A DNA stretch of 24,765 nt from MGBC163016 sp964469815 (GCA_964469815.1 CAYXZC010000026.1:1-24765); one strand, 5' to 3'. Positions 16,728 through 24,549 are shown, counted from the stretch's first letter. Made by a program: numbers and translations. Notes: generated by a model from the letters alone, not told the origin.

Positions 16728-19558
16728 CTAAGCGAATCGACCGCTTCCGCGCAACGCACGCAAAGGTCATCGTGCCCGAGTCCACTCGAAAGCTCGCGAT
16801 AGTTCCAGCATCTTGTGCACATATCGAGGGTCGTGTGCTCGACCTTCACATCAATATCCTCACCGGGCAAGAACTCTATTCCCGAGATGATCATCATCTC
16901 TTCCAGCACTTCGGTTGGATATCTCTTCACCACTTCGAACATCTCGGAAGGAAGCAAGGCTGAGACGAAAGCCTCCTGACTCTTCTTGATGATGCCGGCA
17001 ACGCGAGCATCCTCCAATGCTTTCGTGACCGCTTCGCGAACCTCTAGCAAGACCTCGAAGTCCGCCATGATGTCATCAGCGCCATCCTCAGGAAGAGCTG
17101 GCACAAGATCGGATACATAAGGCCAACCGGCGAGCTGGACGCTTTGAGGGCGGCCTTCTTTGTTCCGGATCAGAGGAGGATAGAGCTCCCAGACCTCATC
17201 TGTCGTGAACGACAGGATCGGAGCCAGGATACGGACAAGAACCTCGAGGATATCCATCAATACGGTTTGAACGGCGCGTCTGCGCTTACTTGAAGGAACC
17301 TCGGAATAGAGCCGGTCTTTGGTGGCATCCATGTATACAGCGGAAAGATCGTTCACGATGTACTCGTACACACTGCGATAAACCTGATGGAACTTGTATT
17401 CCTCATAGGAGCTCTGCACATCATCCAACAGTTGCAAAGTGCGCAGATAAGCCCACTTATCCAAAGGCTCCAGATCATCCCAATCGCTGACCGCATCCTT
17501 CTCATCATTGAAATCAGCAAGCGATCCCAAGAGGAATCGGAAGGTATTGCGGATCCTCCTGTAAGCATCGGAGGTGCGCTTTATGATGTCCTCGGAGATG
17601 CTGACATCCTGCGAATAATCAACGCTTGCCACCCACAGACGCAATACATCGGCACCCCATTTGTCGACGATCTCTTGAGGGTCTATGCCGTTTCCAAGAG
17701 ACTTGGACATCTTTCGGCCGTTCTCGTCCACTGTGAAACCGCAATGCATGACCGACTTGTATGGAGGGCACCCGTATGCTCCCACGGATGTGAGCAAAGA
17801 TGACTGGAACCAGCCTCTATGCTGGTCGGATCCTTCAAGATACATATCAGCGGGGAAGGACACTCCCTCATCCATGCGGTGCTTCAATACGCTCGTATGC
17901 GAGACACCGGACTCCCACCAAACATCCAAGATATCCTTCTCAGGCACAAGATCGCTGCATCCGCAAACTTCGCACTTGATCCCTGAAGGAAGGTAATCCT
18001 TGGGATCATGGGTGAACCAAGCATCAGAGCCGTTCGAAGCGAAAAGCTCTATGACGGCATCGAATGTCTGCTCGTTAGCGACCGTGTTGCCGCATTTCGC
18101 GCATTTGAAGACAGGTATGGGCACTCCCCACGACCTCTGCCTTGATATGCACCAATCAGGACGGTCTGCCACCATCGAGCCGATCCTGTTCTTCGCCCAT
18201 TCGGGGATCCATTTGACCTCATCGTTTATGGCGATGAGAGCATCCTCTCTAAGGGAATTCTTATCCATGGAGACGAACCACTGATCCGTGGCGCGGAAGA
18301 TCACAGGTTCATGGCAGCGCCAACAATGAGGATAGGAATGCTCTATCTTCTGCTCTGCAACGAGCGTTCCCTGTTCGCGAAGCCATTCTATGATCTTCGG
18401 GTTCGCATCGTTAACGTTAAGCCCTGCGAACATCCCTGCTTCCTCCGTAAGGACACCATCGTCATCCACCGGCATGAGAAGCGGGATATCGAATTCCAAT
18501 CCGACCAGATAGTCATCCTGACCATGTCCGGGAGCCGTATGGACAGCACCGGTCCCCGTATCGAGCGTTACATGGTCGCCATATATCACGATGCCCTTGA
18601 GATCCTGTCTGATGGGTGCCGTATATGTGAGCCCATAGAGCTCCTTGCCCTTCAAACGGACGGGCTCTCCTTGAGCATCCGACACTATGCTCACGTCGTC
18701 CCATCCGGCCACCTCTGCCACCTGATCGACGAGCTCTTCGGCCATCAACATGTAGCTGGAATCCGCATGGACCATGACGTAGTCGGCATCAGGCGCAAGG
18801 GAGACCGCGGTATTGGCAGGAAGGGTCCACGGGGTGGTGGTCCATATAAGGATATAAGCGGGAGAATCCACGCCCGCAGCCTCGAAGATGCCGGGTACGT
18901 TGTCAAGCTTGAAGCGCACGAAGATGGACGGGGATGTCTCATCGCCATATTCGATCTCCGCCTCGGCAAGAGCAGTATGACAGTTCATGCACCAATGGAT
19001 GGGCTTGCGGCCTCGATATATGGAGCCCTTCAGATACATATCGCGGAACAGCTCGACGTTTCCTGCTTCGTAATCAGGAGTGTACGTAAGATAGGGATGC
19101 TCCCAATCCGCATTCACGCCAAGACGCTTGAAGCCATCACGCTGGATATCCACGTATTTCGTCGCCCAATCACGACAGAGCTCGCGAAGCTCAGGAAGGC
19201 TGGTCTCGGCCATCTTATCAGGACCGAGCGTCACCTCCACCATGTGCTCGATAGGCTGCCCATGGCAATCCCATCCAGGAATGTAGGGCGTATAATATCC
19301 CCTCTGAGCATGGCTCTTGTTCACGAAGTCCTTCAGGATCTTGTTGAAGGAATGCCCGATATGGATCGGTCCGTTTGCATAAGGCGGCCCATCATGCAAG
19401 ATGAAGGGCTTACCATCCTTGTTCTTCTCGAGCACCTTCCAATAGAGCTTCTCGCTCTCCCACTTCTCAAGGCGCTTCGGTTCTTGTGTGGGCAGATTGC
19501 CTCGCATCGGGAAATCGGTGCTCGGCAGATTCATGGTTTCTTTGTAATCGTTCGCCAC
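16724..19558 (-). CDS. ileS: Isoleucyl-tRNA synthetase
   Basis: IleS charges tRNA-Ile with isoleucine and edits mischarged valine. The 944-residue protein has the class I motif HIGH at 66-69, PGWDCHGQPIE from about 94, the editing-domain segment TTTPWTLPAN at about 240-249, and KMSKS at 616-620. The C-terminal zinc site is C914-C917...C933-C936. Cysteine pairs near 486-489 and 529-534 suggest a second zinc ribbon in the middle. In PGWDCHG the next residue is Gln instead of the more usual Leu. The start is GTG at 19558, with an AGGATGG ribosome-binding site seven bases upstream. No T-box leader is visible in the short upstream region. lspA overlaps its stop codon. Confidence 0.98.
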   Translation of the reverse strand: MANDYKETMNLPSTDFPMRGNLPTQEPKRLEKWESEKLYWKVLEKNKDGKPFILHDGPPYANGPIHIGHSFNKILKDFVNKSHAQRGYYTPYIPGWDCHGQPIEHMVEVTLGPDKMAETSLPELRELCRDWATKYVDIQRDGFKRLGVNADWEHPYLTYTPDYEAGNVELFRDMYLKGSIYRGRKPIHWCMNCHTALAEAEIEYGDETSPSIFVRFKLDNVPGIFEAAGVDSPAYILIWTTTPWTLPANTAVSLAPDADYVMVHADSSYMLMAEELVDQVAEVAGWDDVSIVSDAQGEPVRLKGKELYGLTYTAPIRQDLKGIVIYGDHVTLDTGTGAVHTAPGHGQDDYLVGLEFDIPLLMPVDDDGVLTEEAGMFAGLNVNDANPKIIEWLREQGTLVAEQKIEHSYPHCWRCHEPVIFRATDQWFVSMDKNSLREDALIAINDEVKWIPEWAKNRIGSMVADRPDWCISRQRSWGVPIPVFKCAKCGNTVANEQTFDAVIELFASNGSDAWFTHDPKDYLPSGIKCEVCGCSDLVPEKDILDVWWESGVSHTSVLKHRMDEGVSFPADMYLEGSDQHRGWFQSSLLTSVGAYGCPPYKSVMHCGFTVDENGRKMSKSLGNGIDPQEIVDKWGADVLRLWVASVDYSQDVSISEDIIKRTSDAYRRIRNTFRFLLGSLADFNDEKDAVSDWDDLEPLDKWAYLRTLQLLDDVQSSYEEYKFHQVYRSVYEYIVNDLSAVYMDATKDRLYSEVPSSKRRRAVQTVLMDILEVLVRILAPILSFTTDEVWELYPPLIRNKEGRPQSVQLAGWPYVSDLVPALPEDGADDIMADFEVLLEVREAVTKALEDARVAGIIKKSQEAFVSALLPSEMFEVVKRYPTEVLEEMMIISGIEFLPGEDIDVKVEHTTLDMCTRCWNYRELSSGLGHDDLCVRCAEAVDSLR

Positions 19559-19700
19559 TTGGGATCCATCCTGTTTTCACTCGTATATCGACTTTTGAGC
19601 TAACATATATTCTACAGCTCGCAAACCTTGTTGCATATTGAATTAGAATATGGGAAAGATAAGTATAGACAAATTTTCGACAACGATAACAGGGGATCCG
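19559..19700. promoter_or_regulatory. Divergent promoter region between ileS and degV
   Basis: These 142 bp separate the minus-strand ileS from the plus-strand degV and must hold both promoters. The stretch is AT-rich from 19600 to 19680 with TAGAAT- and TATAGA-like boxes on both strands. I could not pair any with a convincing -35 at 16-18 bp, so no promoter is placed. The degV ribosome-binding site is AGGGGA at 19691-19696. Confidence 0.5.
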
Positions 19701-20573
19701 ATGAATTTCAAAATTGTCACTGATTCGAGCTGCAACCTGAAAGAAGAGATGATCGAAGAATTCGATCTGACCATATTGCCGCTTACTTTCATGGTGGATG
19801 GTGTCGAACACAGGAGCTATGTCGAAAACGAGGTCACCGATCTCAAGAAGTTCTACACCATGATGCGCGAAGGGAAGGTCATCACCACATCCCTGCCGAA
19901 TTTGGATGAATCGGAGCAGAAGATCCGTCGCCTTCTCGATGAGGGAAACGATGTCCTCTACATCGGATTCTCTAGCGGGCTTTCCGGAACATACGAAGCG
20001 ATAGACCTTCTGTGCCGTTCCCTGCAAGAGGACTATCCCGATCGCAAGATCCTCACCGTGGATACGCTGGCAGCCTCGGGTGGCGAGGGTCTTCTCATAT
20101 GGTATGCCATGCAGTTGGCGCTTTCCGGATCCTCCATCGAAGAGGTTCGTGATTGGGTCGAGGACAACAAGCTTCATCTTGCGCATTGGTTCACTGTAGA
20201 GGATCTGATGTTCTTGTTCCGCGGTGGCAGGGTATCGCGCACGAGCGCATGGGCGGGCACCCTCCTCAATATCAAACCTGTCATGCATATGGATGACGAG
20301 GGACACCTCATCCCGCTCGATAAGGTCAGGGGTCGCAAGAGATCCCTCAATGCGCTCGTGGATCATATGGAACAGACCGGCAACAAGCCAATTGGCGAGC
20401 AGATGGTCTTCATCACCCATGGAGATTGCCTGAACGATGCCCAGTACGTTGCCGATCAGGTGAAAGAGCGCTTCGGTGTGAAGGATGTCGTCATCAACTA
20501 CGTCGATCCTGTCATCGGCGCACATTCAGGGCCTGGAACAGTGGCACTGTTCTTCCTAGCCAGCGAACGTTAA
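19701..20573 (+). CDS. DegV family protein (fatty-acid binding)
   Basis: DegV-fold proteins bind a fatty acid; in Firmicutes some act as FakB, presenting fatty acids to the kinase FakA. The 290 residues begin MNFKIVTDSSCNL, the family hallmark. They go on with TTSLPNLDE, IGFSSGLSGTYEA, TVDTLAASGGEGLL, FRGGRVSRTSAWAGTLLNIKP and THGDCLNDA, and end with IGAHSGPGTVALFFL. These are the two domains of a standard DegV. I chose ATG at 19701 over ATG at 19650 because AGGGGA precedes it and because the family starts at this point. No fakA homologue is in the window, so the FakB role is only possible. It stands alone on the plus strand, and repeat DNA follows its stop codon. Confidence 0.95.
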   Translation: MNFKIVTDSSCNLKEEMIEEFDLTILPLTFMVDGVEHRSYVENEVTDLKKFYTMMREGKVITTSLPNLDESEQKIRRLLDEGNDVLYIGFSSGLSGTYEAIDLLCRSLQEDYPDRKILTVDTLAASGGEGLLIWYAMQLALSGSSIEEVRDWVEDNKLHLAHWFTVEDLMFLFRGGRVSRTSAWAGTLLNIKPVMHMDDEGHLIPLDKVRGRKRSLNALVDHMEQTGNKPIGEQMVFITHGDCLNDAQYVADQVKERFGVKDVVINYVDPVIGAHSGPGTVALFFLASER

Positions 20574-20579
20574 CTTTTC

Positions 20580-20601
20580 GCTTTGAATTTGAATTCAAAG
20601 C
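20580..20601 (+). terminator. AT-rich stem-loop just after degV
   Basis: GCTTTGAATT and AATTCAAAGC form a near-perfect palindrome seven bases after the degV stop codon. No T-run follows. A counterpart with a paired base change lies at 24558-24580 next to the second copy of the repeat. It may be a 3'-end or terminator structure, or part of the repeat. Confidence 0.5.
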
Positions 20602-20604
20602 TCT

Positions 20605-20730
20605 GACGCTCAAAATCCACGAATGCGCGCTTATCTGACGCTTTGATGCTTACCCTCATTGGCTCTAAGCCAACTCGGCCGCATCACACGCCAGCTAAGC
20701 ACACCTCGTGAATTTTTAGCTTCATTACGG
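20605..20730 (+). repeat. Intergenic repeat, copy 1
   Basis: This 126-bp stretch matches 24594-24719 in the same orientation with eight single-base differences by hand alignment and no gaps. Both copies lie downstream of a plus-strand gene (degV here, pta there). Near its ends are imperfect inverted repeats, AAAATCCACGA (20612-20622) and TCGTGAATTTT (20706-20716), with one mismatch. A small internal hairpin TTGGC/GCCAA lies near 20659-20673. No transposase or target-site duplication is seen. Two overlapping reading frames cross it: a plus frame in which every difference between copies is synonymous but an in-frame TGA is present in both, and a minus frame open from 20846 to a stop at 20631-20633. 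I cannot tell whether it is a coding remnant, a structured RNA or a small non-autonomous element. Confidence 0.9.
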
Positions 20731-20797
20731 CTACTGGCTTCTTTTTTATATTTAATAAATAAATTCATAAGCTTTAGGTCGTTCGTAAAGATAGCGA

Positions 20798-20898
20798 GCG
20801 TCACATCCAGCAGTTCAGATTTACCCGAAAAACCGGCGACGTGTACTTAGGTACACGAGGAGGTTTAGCAGGGTGAAGATGAACCGCTGGGGTGGCGC
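20798..20898. other. Long nested inverted repeat (possible structured RNA)
   Basis: Within a roughly 370-bp gene-free stretch, successive arms pair inwards: 20798-20804 with 20892-20898, 20807-20817 with 20880-20890 (one A/C mismatch), 20823-20826 with 20871-20874, 20830-20834 with 20862-20866, and the perfect CGTGTAC (20840-20846) with GTACACG (20851-20857) around a TTAG loop. Interior loops are small and nearly symmetric. Either strand could form the structure. The rest of the gap from 20731 to 20797 is AT-rich with nothing I recognise. Confidence 0.7.
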
Positions 20899-20911
20899 GC
20901 AGCGTCAATTC

Positions 20912-20941
20912 ATTCCGATCGGCGTTTTAGCCGATTGGAAT
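20912..20941 (-). terminator. Stem-loop after the glycosyltransferase gene
   Basis: On the minus strand, three bases after the stop codon, ATTCCAATCGGC and GCCGATCGGAAT pair with one mismatch around a TAAAAC loop. The same hairpin, with a CTAAAAC loop core, follows pta at 24522-24549, again within a few bases of the stop codon. The position suggests a transcript 3' end, although no T-run follows. Confidence 0.6.
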
Positions 20942-20944
20942 ATA

Positions 20945-21949
20945 TTAGTTGAACTTGAAGATCTTCTGCGCCAGATGATATCCATCAAGACCGATCCTGC
21001 GACCGGCTTTCGTCGGTAGGTTCGTACCCACGTTCAATACGTTGGAACGAACCCTTCTATACAGCGCCGGACTGGATCGTTTCAGGTAGTTCCAGATCTC
21101 CTTCAGCTTCTTGTTATCCTCTTCGGTATCCGACATCCTCAAGAACACGGAATCGATGGTAAGCATCATCGACAGGTAGCTTTCCATGTACTTGCGAAGA
21201 CGCCTAGGCTCTACCGCCATGACATCCACTGCATCTATCATCAGTTGCTGATCGATGCGCTTCATCATGGTGGCTTCGTTGACTGATTGATCCTCACGCC
21301 CTATGAAGTAACGGTACATATCCACATCCAGGTAATACATGCTCTTCACATATGGCAAAGGCTCGTAGACGAAGATGTTATCGACATAGAAGCAATGCTC
21401 TGGGAGCTTCAGATCGATATCCTTGAGAAGCTGAGTGCGATAGATCACCGAATGCATCAGCAGATACTGCGATTTGTTGAATGATCCGACATCTTCCCAC
21501 GTGAACCTTCGATTGGTTGGGAAGGTGCTCCTGTACCTCATGACGGTTCGCTTATTCTCATGCACCTTCTCATACACGTAGTTCGCGATGACCATATCGG
21601 TAGGATCGGATGCCTCCTTTTGCGAACGAAGATACTGCATCACAGGGATCATGGAATCCGCATCCAACCAATCATCGGAATCCACGACTTTGAAATACAG
21701 CCCGGATGCAGCTTCAAGTCCCGCGTTGACAGCGCTTCCATGACCGCCATTCTCCTTGTGGATCACCTTGATTATGTCAGGATAGCGCTCCTGCCAGCCA
21801 TCGGCTATCTTAGCGGTATCGTCTTTCGTCGAGCCGTCGTCGACTATGATCACTTCGATATCATCACCGCAATCGATGAGCGACTGGATGCATTTGTCCA
21901 TATATGAAGCGGAATTGAAGCAAGGAACCGCGAATGATATGGTCTTCAT
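20945..21949 (-). CDS. Family 2 glycosyltransferase
   Basis: The 334-residue protein has a GT-A fold glycosyltransferase domain: ISFAVPCFNSASYMDKCIQ at the start, IEVIIVDDGSTKDDT near 33-47, ENGGHGSAVNAGL, and the metal-binding DSDDWLD near 91-97. The C-terminal half is helical and basic. It has no membrane segment, so it should act on the cytoplasmic face of the membrane. The acceptor and sugar cannot be read from the sequence. The ATG at 21949 overlaps the glf stop codon (TGATG); a GTG one codon earlier is possible. Coupling to UDP-galactopyranose mutase suggests a galactofuranose-containing glycan, though the transferred sugar is unproven. Confidence 0.92.
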   Translation of the reverse strand: MKTISFAVPCFNSASYMDKCIQSLIDCGDDIEVIIVDDGSTKDDTAKIADGWQERYPDIIKVIHKENGGHGSAVNAGLEAASGLYFKVVDSDDWLDADSMIPVMQYLRSQKEASDPTDMVIANYVYEKVHENKRTVMRYRSTFPTNRRFTWEDVGSFNKSQYLLMHSVIYRTQLLKDIDLKLPEHCFYVDNIFVYEPLPYVKSMYYLDVDMYRYFIGREDQSVNEATMMKRIDQQLMIDAVDVMAVEPRRLRKYMESYLSMMLTIDSVFLRMSDTEEDNKKLKEIWNYLKRSSPALYRRVRSNVLNVGTNLPTKAGRRIGLDGYHLAQKIFKFN

Positions 21950-23184
21950 CACTTGATCGCTCCCTTTTCCTTTGCTATGAGCTCATCGGCAAGATCAAGG
22001 GCAAGCCCCACGATCACATCCATATTGTAGTAGCGATACTGAGCCAATCTGCCTAGCGGATAGAAATTCGGAAGGCCTTTGGTGAGCTCAAGATAACGCT
22101 CGTAGTGCGCGTTGTTCTCATCGTTGATTATCGCGTAATAGGGTATCTGCTTTGAAGGGTCATCGTATGAGCACGAGTATTCCTTCATGATGGTGGTCTT
22201 GTCGGACACCTGTTTCGTCAAGTGCTTGAACTCGGTGATCCGCGTATAGTCCTCTGTGACCGTGTAGTTCACCGTACCACAGGGAAGCTTGTATTGCTCG
22301 TCATAGGTCTCATAGACGAAATCCAAGCTCCTGTAAGGGAGACGGCCGAATCTGGACAAGAAGAGCTCATCGAGCGGACCTGTGTAGACTATGGGACCTT
22401 CGAAGGCGACCCCATGAAGCTTTATGGCAGAAAGCTTGGCATCCTCCGAATCATCTTCGAATTCAAGGTCGAACACGCTGGTCGCATCGGTGTTCAATGC
22501 AACATCTATGCCCTCGAAGTCGAGCATCTCCTCGAAGAGCTTCGTGTATCCATAGACGGGCATGCCTTGGTACTCATCTTGGAAATACCTATCATCGCGA
22601 GAGATGAAGACAGGAACTCGAGCTGTAACGGACGGATCGACCTGTTCAGGAGTTTGACCCCACTGCTTTTGCGTATAGTAAAGAAAGACGTTCTTGTAGA
22701 CGAAATCAGCTATCTCGGATAGCTCTTCATCATCTTGAGCACGCAATTCGTTGATGGTCACCTTACGTTCATCACCGAAGGTGTCGATCAGCTTCTGGAT
22801 GAGGTGCTGGGCCCTCTCTTCGCCGAAAGCTATCTCCATGGAATTCTTATTGAAGGGAACGGGCATATAGGTTCCGTACCAATCAGCAAGGACATGATGC
22901 TGATAGGCGATCCAGCCCGTATACTTTCGCATATAGCGGAATACGCGCTGGCTGTTCGTGTGGAAGATATGCGGCCCGTACCTGTGAACGAGGATGCCGG
23001 CGTCATCATATTCGTCATACATATTCCCGGCTATATGCGATCTCTTCTCTATGATGAGGACTCGCTTTCCGAGGCATTCAGCATATTGCCTGGCAACCAC
23101 AGCTCCGGCAAACCCGCTTCCGACAACGACGGCATCATAGCTGGATATATCCGCATCGCTGTAGTCTATGTAGTTCACGCTCAC
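21949..23184 (-). CDS. glf: UDP-galactopyranose mutase
   Basis: Glf is the flavoenzyme that interconverts UDP-galactopyranose and UDP-galactofuranose. The 411-residue protein has the FAD-binding motif VVVGSGFAGAVVARQ from about residue 19, EKRSHIAGNMYDE, the family signature HRYGPHIFHTN, WYGTYMPVPFN, TQKQWG, and near the end YPLGRLAQYRYYNMD. I chose GTG at 23184 because AAAGG lies eight bases before it; the frame stays open 25 codons further upstream, but that stretch is Arg/Ser-rich and unlike the family. It is the first gene of a two-gene operon with a GT2 enzyme. No wider polysaccharide cluster is visible. Identity is firm. Confidence 0.95.
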   Translation of the reverse strand: MSVNYIDYSDADISSYDAVVVGSGFAGAVVARQYAECLGKRVLIIEKRSHIAGNMYDEYDDAGILVHRYGPHIFHTNSQRVFRYMRKYTGWIAYQHHVLADWYGTYMPVPFNKNSMEIAFGEERAQHLIQKLIDTFGDERKVTINELRAQDDEELSEIADFVYKNVFLYYTQKQWGQTPEQVDPSVTARVPVFISRDDRYFQDEYQGMPVYGYTKLFEEMLDFEGIDVALNTDATSVFDLEFEDDSEDAKLSAIKLHGVAFEGPIVYTGPLDELFLSRFGRLPYRSLDFVYETYDEQYKLPCGTVNYTVTEDYTRITEFKHLTKQVSDKTTIMKEYSCSYDDPSKQIPYYAIINDENNAHYERYLELTKGLPNFYPLGRLAQYRYYNMDVIVGLALDLADELIAKEKGAIK

Positions 23185-23535
23185 TTTGCGCGCCTTTCTA
23201 CTCGAACATCCGTAAGGCATCATTGCGATCCAGCATCGGGATCGCCGCCGACACGACACATGACACTATATTCTATAGAAGGATGGCTTCCTCATTCAAG
23301 TGAGAATCGAAATACTTCGTTCATTCGGATTGTTTCGGACATGCAACATCCCTTGCGCCGTTCATGATGCCAGCGATCTGGAGATGCCGATCCAGGCAAT
23401 GCAAGCTCGAGCGAGCATATATGTCCTCATCCAAGGAGGCTTCACCGATTCAACAGGACGCTGCGGCTCTTTTACGGCCAAAACGGATCTTCCCTGGACT
23501 AGAATCATTAAGCGATTCGAGTGTTAGGAGCTACA
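23185..23535. other. Divergent gene-free region between glf and pta
   Basis: About 350 bp separate the two divergently read genes. It holds the glf promoter (23272-23299) and, near its right end, the pta ribosome-binding site AGGAG at 23526-23530. A TAGAAT box lies near 23500 but lacks a clear -35. Short reading frames cross the region on both strands with no ribosome-binding site or family resemblance, so I place no gene here. I see no riboswitch or repeat. Confidence 0.5.
23272..23299 (-). promoter_or_regulatory. Promoter of glf and the glycosyltransferase gene
   Basis: On the minus strand, -35 TTGAAT (23294-23299) and -10 TATAGA (23272-23277) are separated by 16 bp; TAGAAT, two bases on, gives 18 bp. 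The transcript would have an 80- to 85-nt leader before the GTG start. Confidence 0.6.
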
Positions 23536-24519
23536 ATGCAGGATTTCCTCAAGACTATGATCAGGCGCGCCTCTTCGAACAAGAAACGCATCGTACTACC
23601 GGAAGGTAGCGACATCCGCACCCTTGAAGCCGCCAGGAAGATACTCGACCTCGGCATCGCTGAATTGACGATACTCGGCAACAGGGACAACATTCTCACA
23701 TTCGATGATACGCTTAACCGCGCCCAGATCCTAGATCCCCAAGATTGCGAGATCGCAGACATCCTTTCAGATGAGCTATACCAGATCCGCAAGGAAAAGG
23801 GTCTCACACAAAGCGAAGCTATCGAACTTGTGAAGGATCCGCTTTACTTCGGAGTGATGCTAGTGAAGACGGGACGCGCGGATGGAATGGTCGCTGGCGC
23901 CTGCCACGCAACAGCCGATGTCTTGCGTCCATCACTTCAGATACTCAAGACAGCACCTGGAAGCAAGCTCGTCAGCTCTTTCTTCGTCATGGTGGTTCCG
24001 GATTGCGCTTATGGCGATGAGGGAACCTTCATCTTCTCCGATTGTGGTTTGAACGTGAACCCCAATGCAGAGGAGCTAGCCAATATCGCTGTGAGCTCTG
24101 CGAACTCTTGGAAATCCTTGATAGGAACCGAACCCACAGTAGCCATGCTCTCCCATTCAACATACGCCTCAGCTAAGAATGACGATGCCGACAAGGTTGT
24201 CAAAGCCACCCAGATCGCAAAGGATATGGCACCTGAACTCATGATCGATGGTGAACTTCAAACGGACGCTGCGCTCTGCGAGGATGTGGCTGCCAGCAAG
24301 TGTCCGAAATCGAGCGTTGCAGGCAATGCCAATGTGCTCATATTCCCCGATCTAGATGCGGGAAACATAGGCTACAAGCTCGTGCAAAGGCTTGCGAAGG
24401 CACAGGCTTACGGGCCGATCACGCAAGGCTTGGCATATCCGGTGAACGACCTATCCCGCGGATGCTCATCCGATGACATCGTGGGGGTTTGCGCCATAAC
24501 GTGCGTTCAGGCTTCTTAA
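23536..24519 (+). CDS. pta: Phosphate acetyltransferase
   Basis: Pta converts acetyl-CoA and phosphate to acetyl phosphate and CoA, the first step of ATP-yielding acetate formation with acetate kinase. The 327 residues match the short, single-domain Pta: RIVLPEGSDIRTLEAA at the N-terminus, DGMVAGACHATADVLRP, FIFSDCGLNVNP, MLSHSTYASAKN, DGELQTDAAL, ANVLIFPDLDAGNIGYKL, and near the end YGPITQGLAYPVNDLSRGCSSDDIV. I chose ATG at 23536 over GTG at 23521 because AGGAG sits five bases before the ATG. ackA, the usual partner, is not within the window; the DNA after pta is repeat. Identity is firm. Confidence 0.96.
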   Translation: MQDFLKTMIRRASSNKKRIVLPEGSDIRTLEAARKILDLGIAELTILGNRDNILTFDDTLNRAQILDPQDCEIADILSDELYQIRKEKGLTQSEAIELVKDPLYFGVMLVKTGRADGMVAGACHATADVLRPSLQILKTAPGSKLVSSFFVMVVPDCAYGDEGTFIFSDCGLNVNPNAEELANIAVSSANSWKSLIGTEPTVAMLSHSTYASAKNDDADKVVKATQIAKDMAPELMIDGELQTDAALCEDVAASKCPKSSVAGNANVLIFPDLDAGNIGYKLVQRLAKAQAYGPITQGLAYPVNDLSRGCSSDDIVGVCAITCVQAS

Positions 24520-24521
24520 GG

Positions 24522-24549
24522 ATTCCGATCGGCTAAAACCGATCGGAAT
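24522..24549 (+). terminator. Stem-loop after pta
   Basis: ATTCCGATCGG and CCGATCGGAAT form a perfect 11-bp stem around CTAAAA, starting two bases after the pta stop codon. It is nearly the same hairpin as the one after the glycosyltransferase gene, in the same orientation relative to its gene. No T-run follows. Confidence 0.6.

Noticed and set aside
18311..19603. Open plus-strand frame of 430 codons
   Set aside because: It is antisense to ileS, whose catalytic motifs are all present; there is no family match.
19559..19700. T-box riboswitch ahead of ileS
   Set aside because: The gap is only 142 bp and lacks the T-box sequence and the terminator/antiterminator pair.
19467..20525. Open minus-strand frame of 352 codons
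   Set aside because: It is antisense to degV and overlaps the ileS start. degV has the family hallmarks on the plus strand.
20644..20646. In-frame TGA in the repeat read as selenocysteine
   Set aside because: The downstream sequence does not show a clear bacterial SECIS hairpin at the right distance, there is no start with a ribosome-binding site upstream, and no selenoprotein family is recognisable. A plain stop in a coding remnant is simpler.
20605..20730. CRISPR repeat or REP-type array
   Set aside because: Only two copies are present, 4 kb apart, each 126 bp long, with no spacers and no cas genes.
20659..20850. Small plus-strand gene of 63 codons across repeat copy 1
   Set aside because: The only start is TTG with no ribosome-binding site, and the frame diverges from copy 2 after 20730. 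I treat it as part of the repeat finding, not as a gene.
23300..23527. Small plus-strand gene between glf and pta
   Set aside because: No ribosome-binding site, no family resemblance, and it covers the promoter region.
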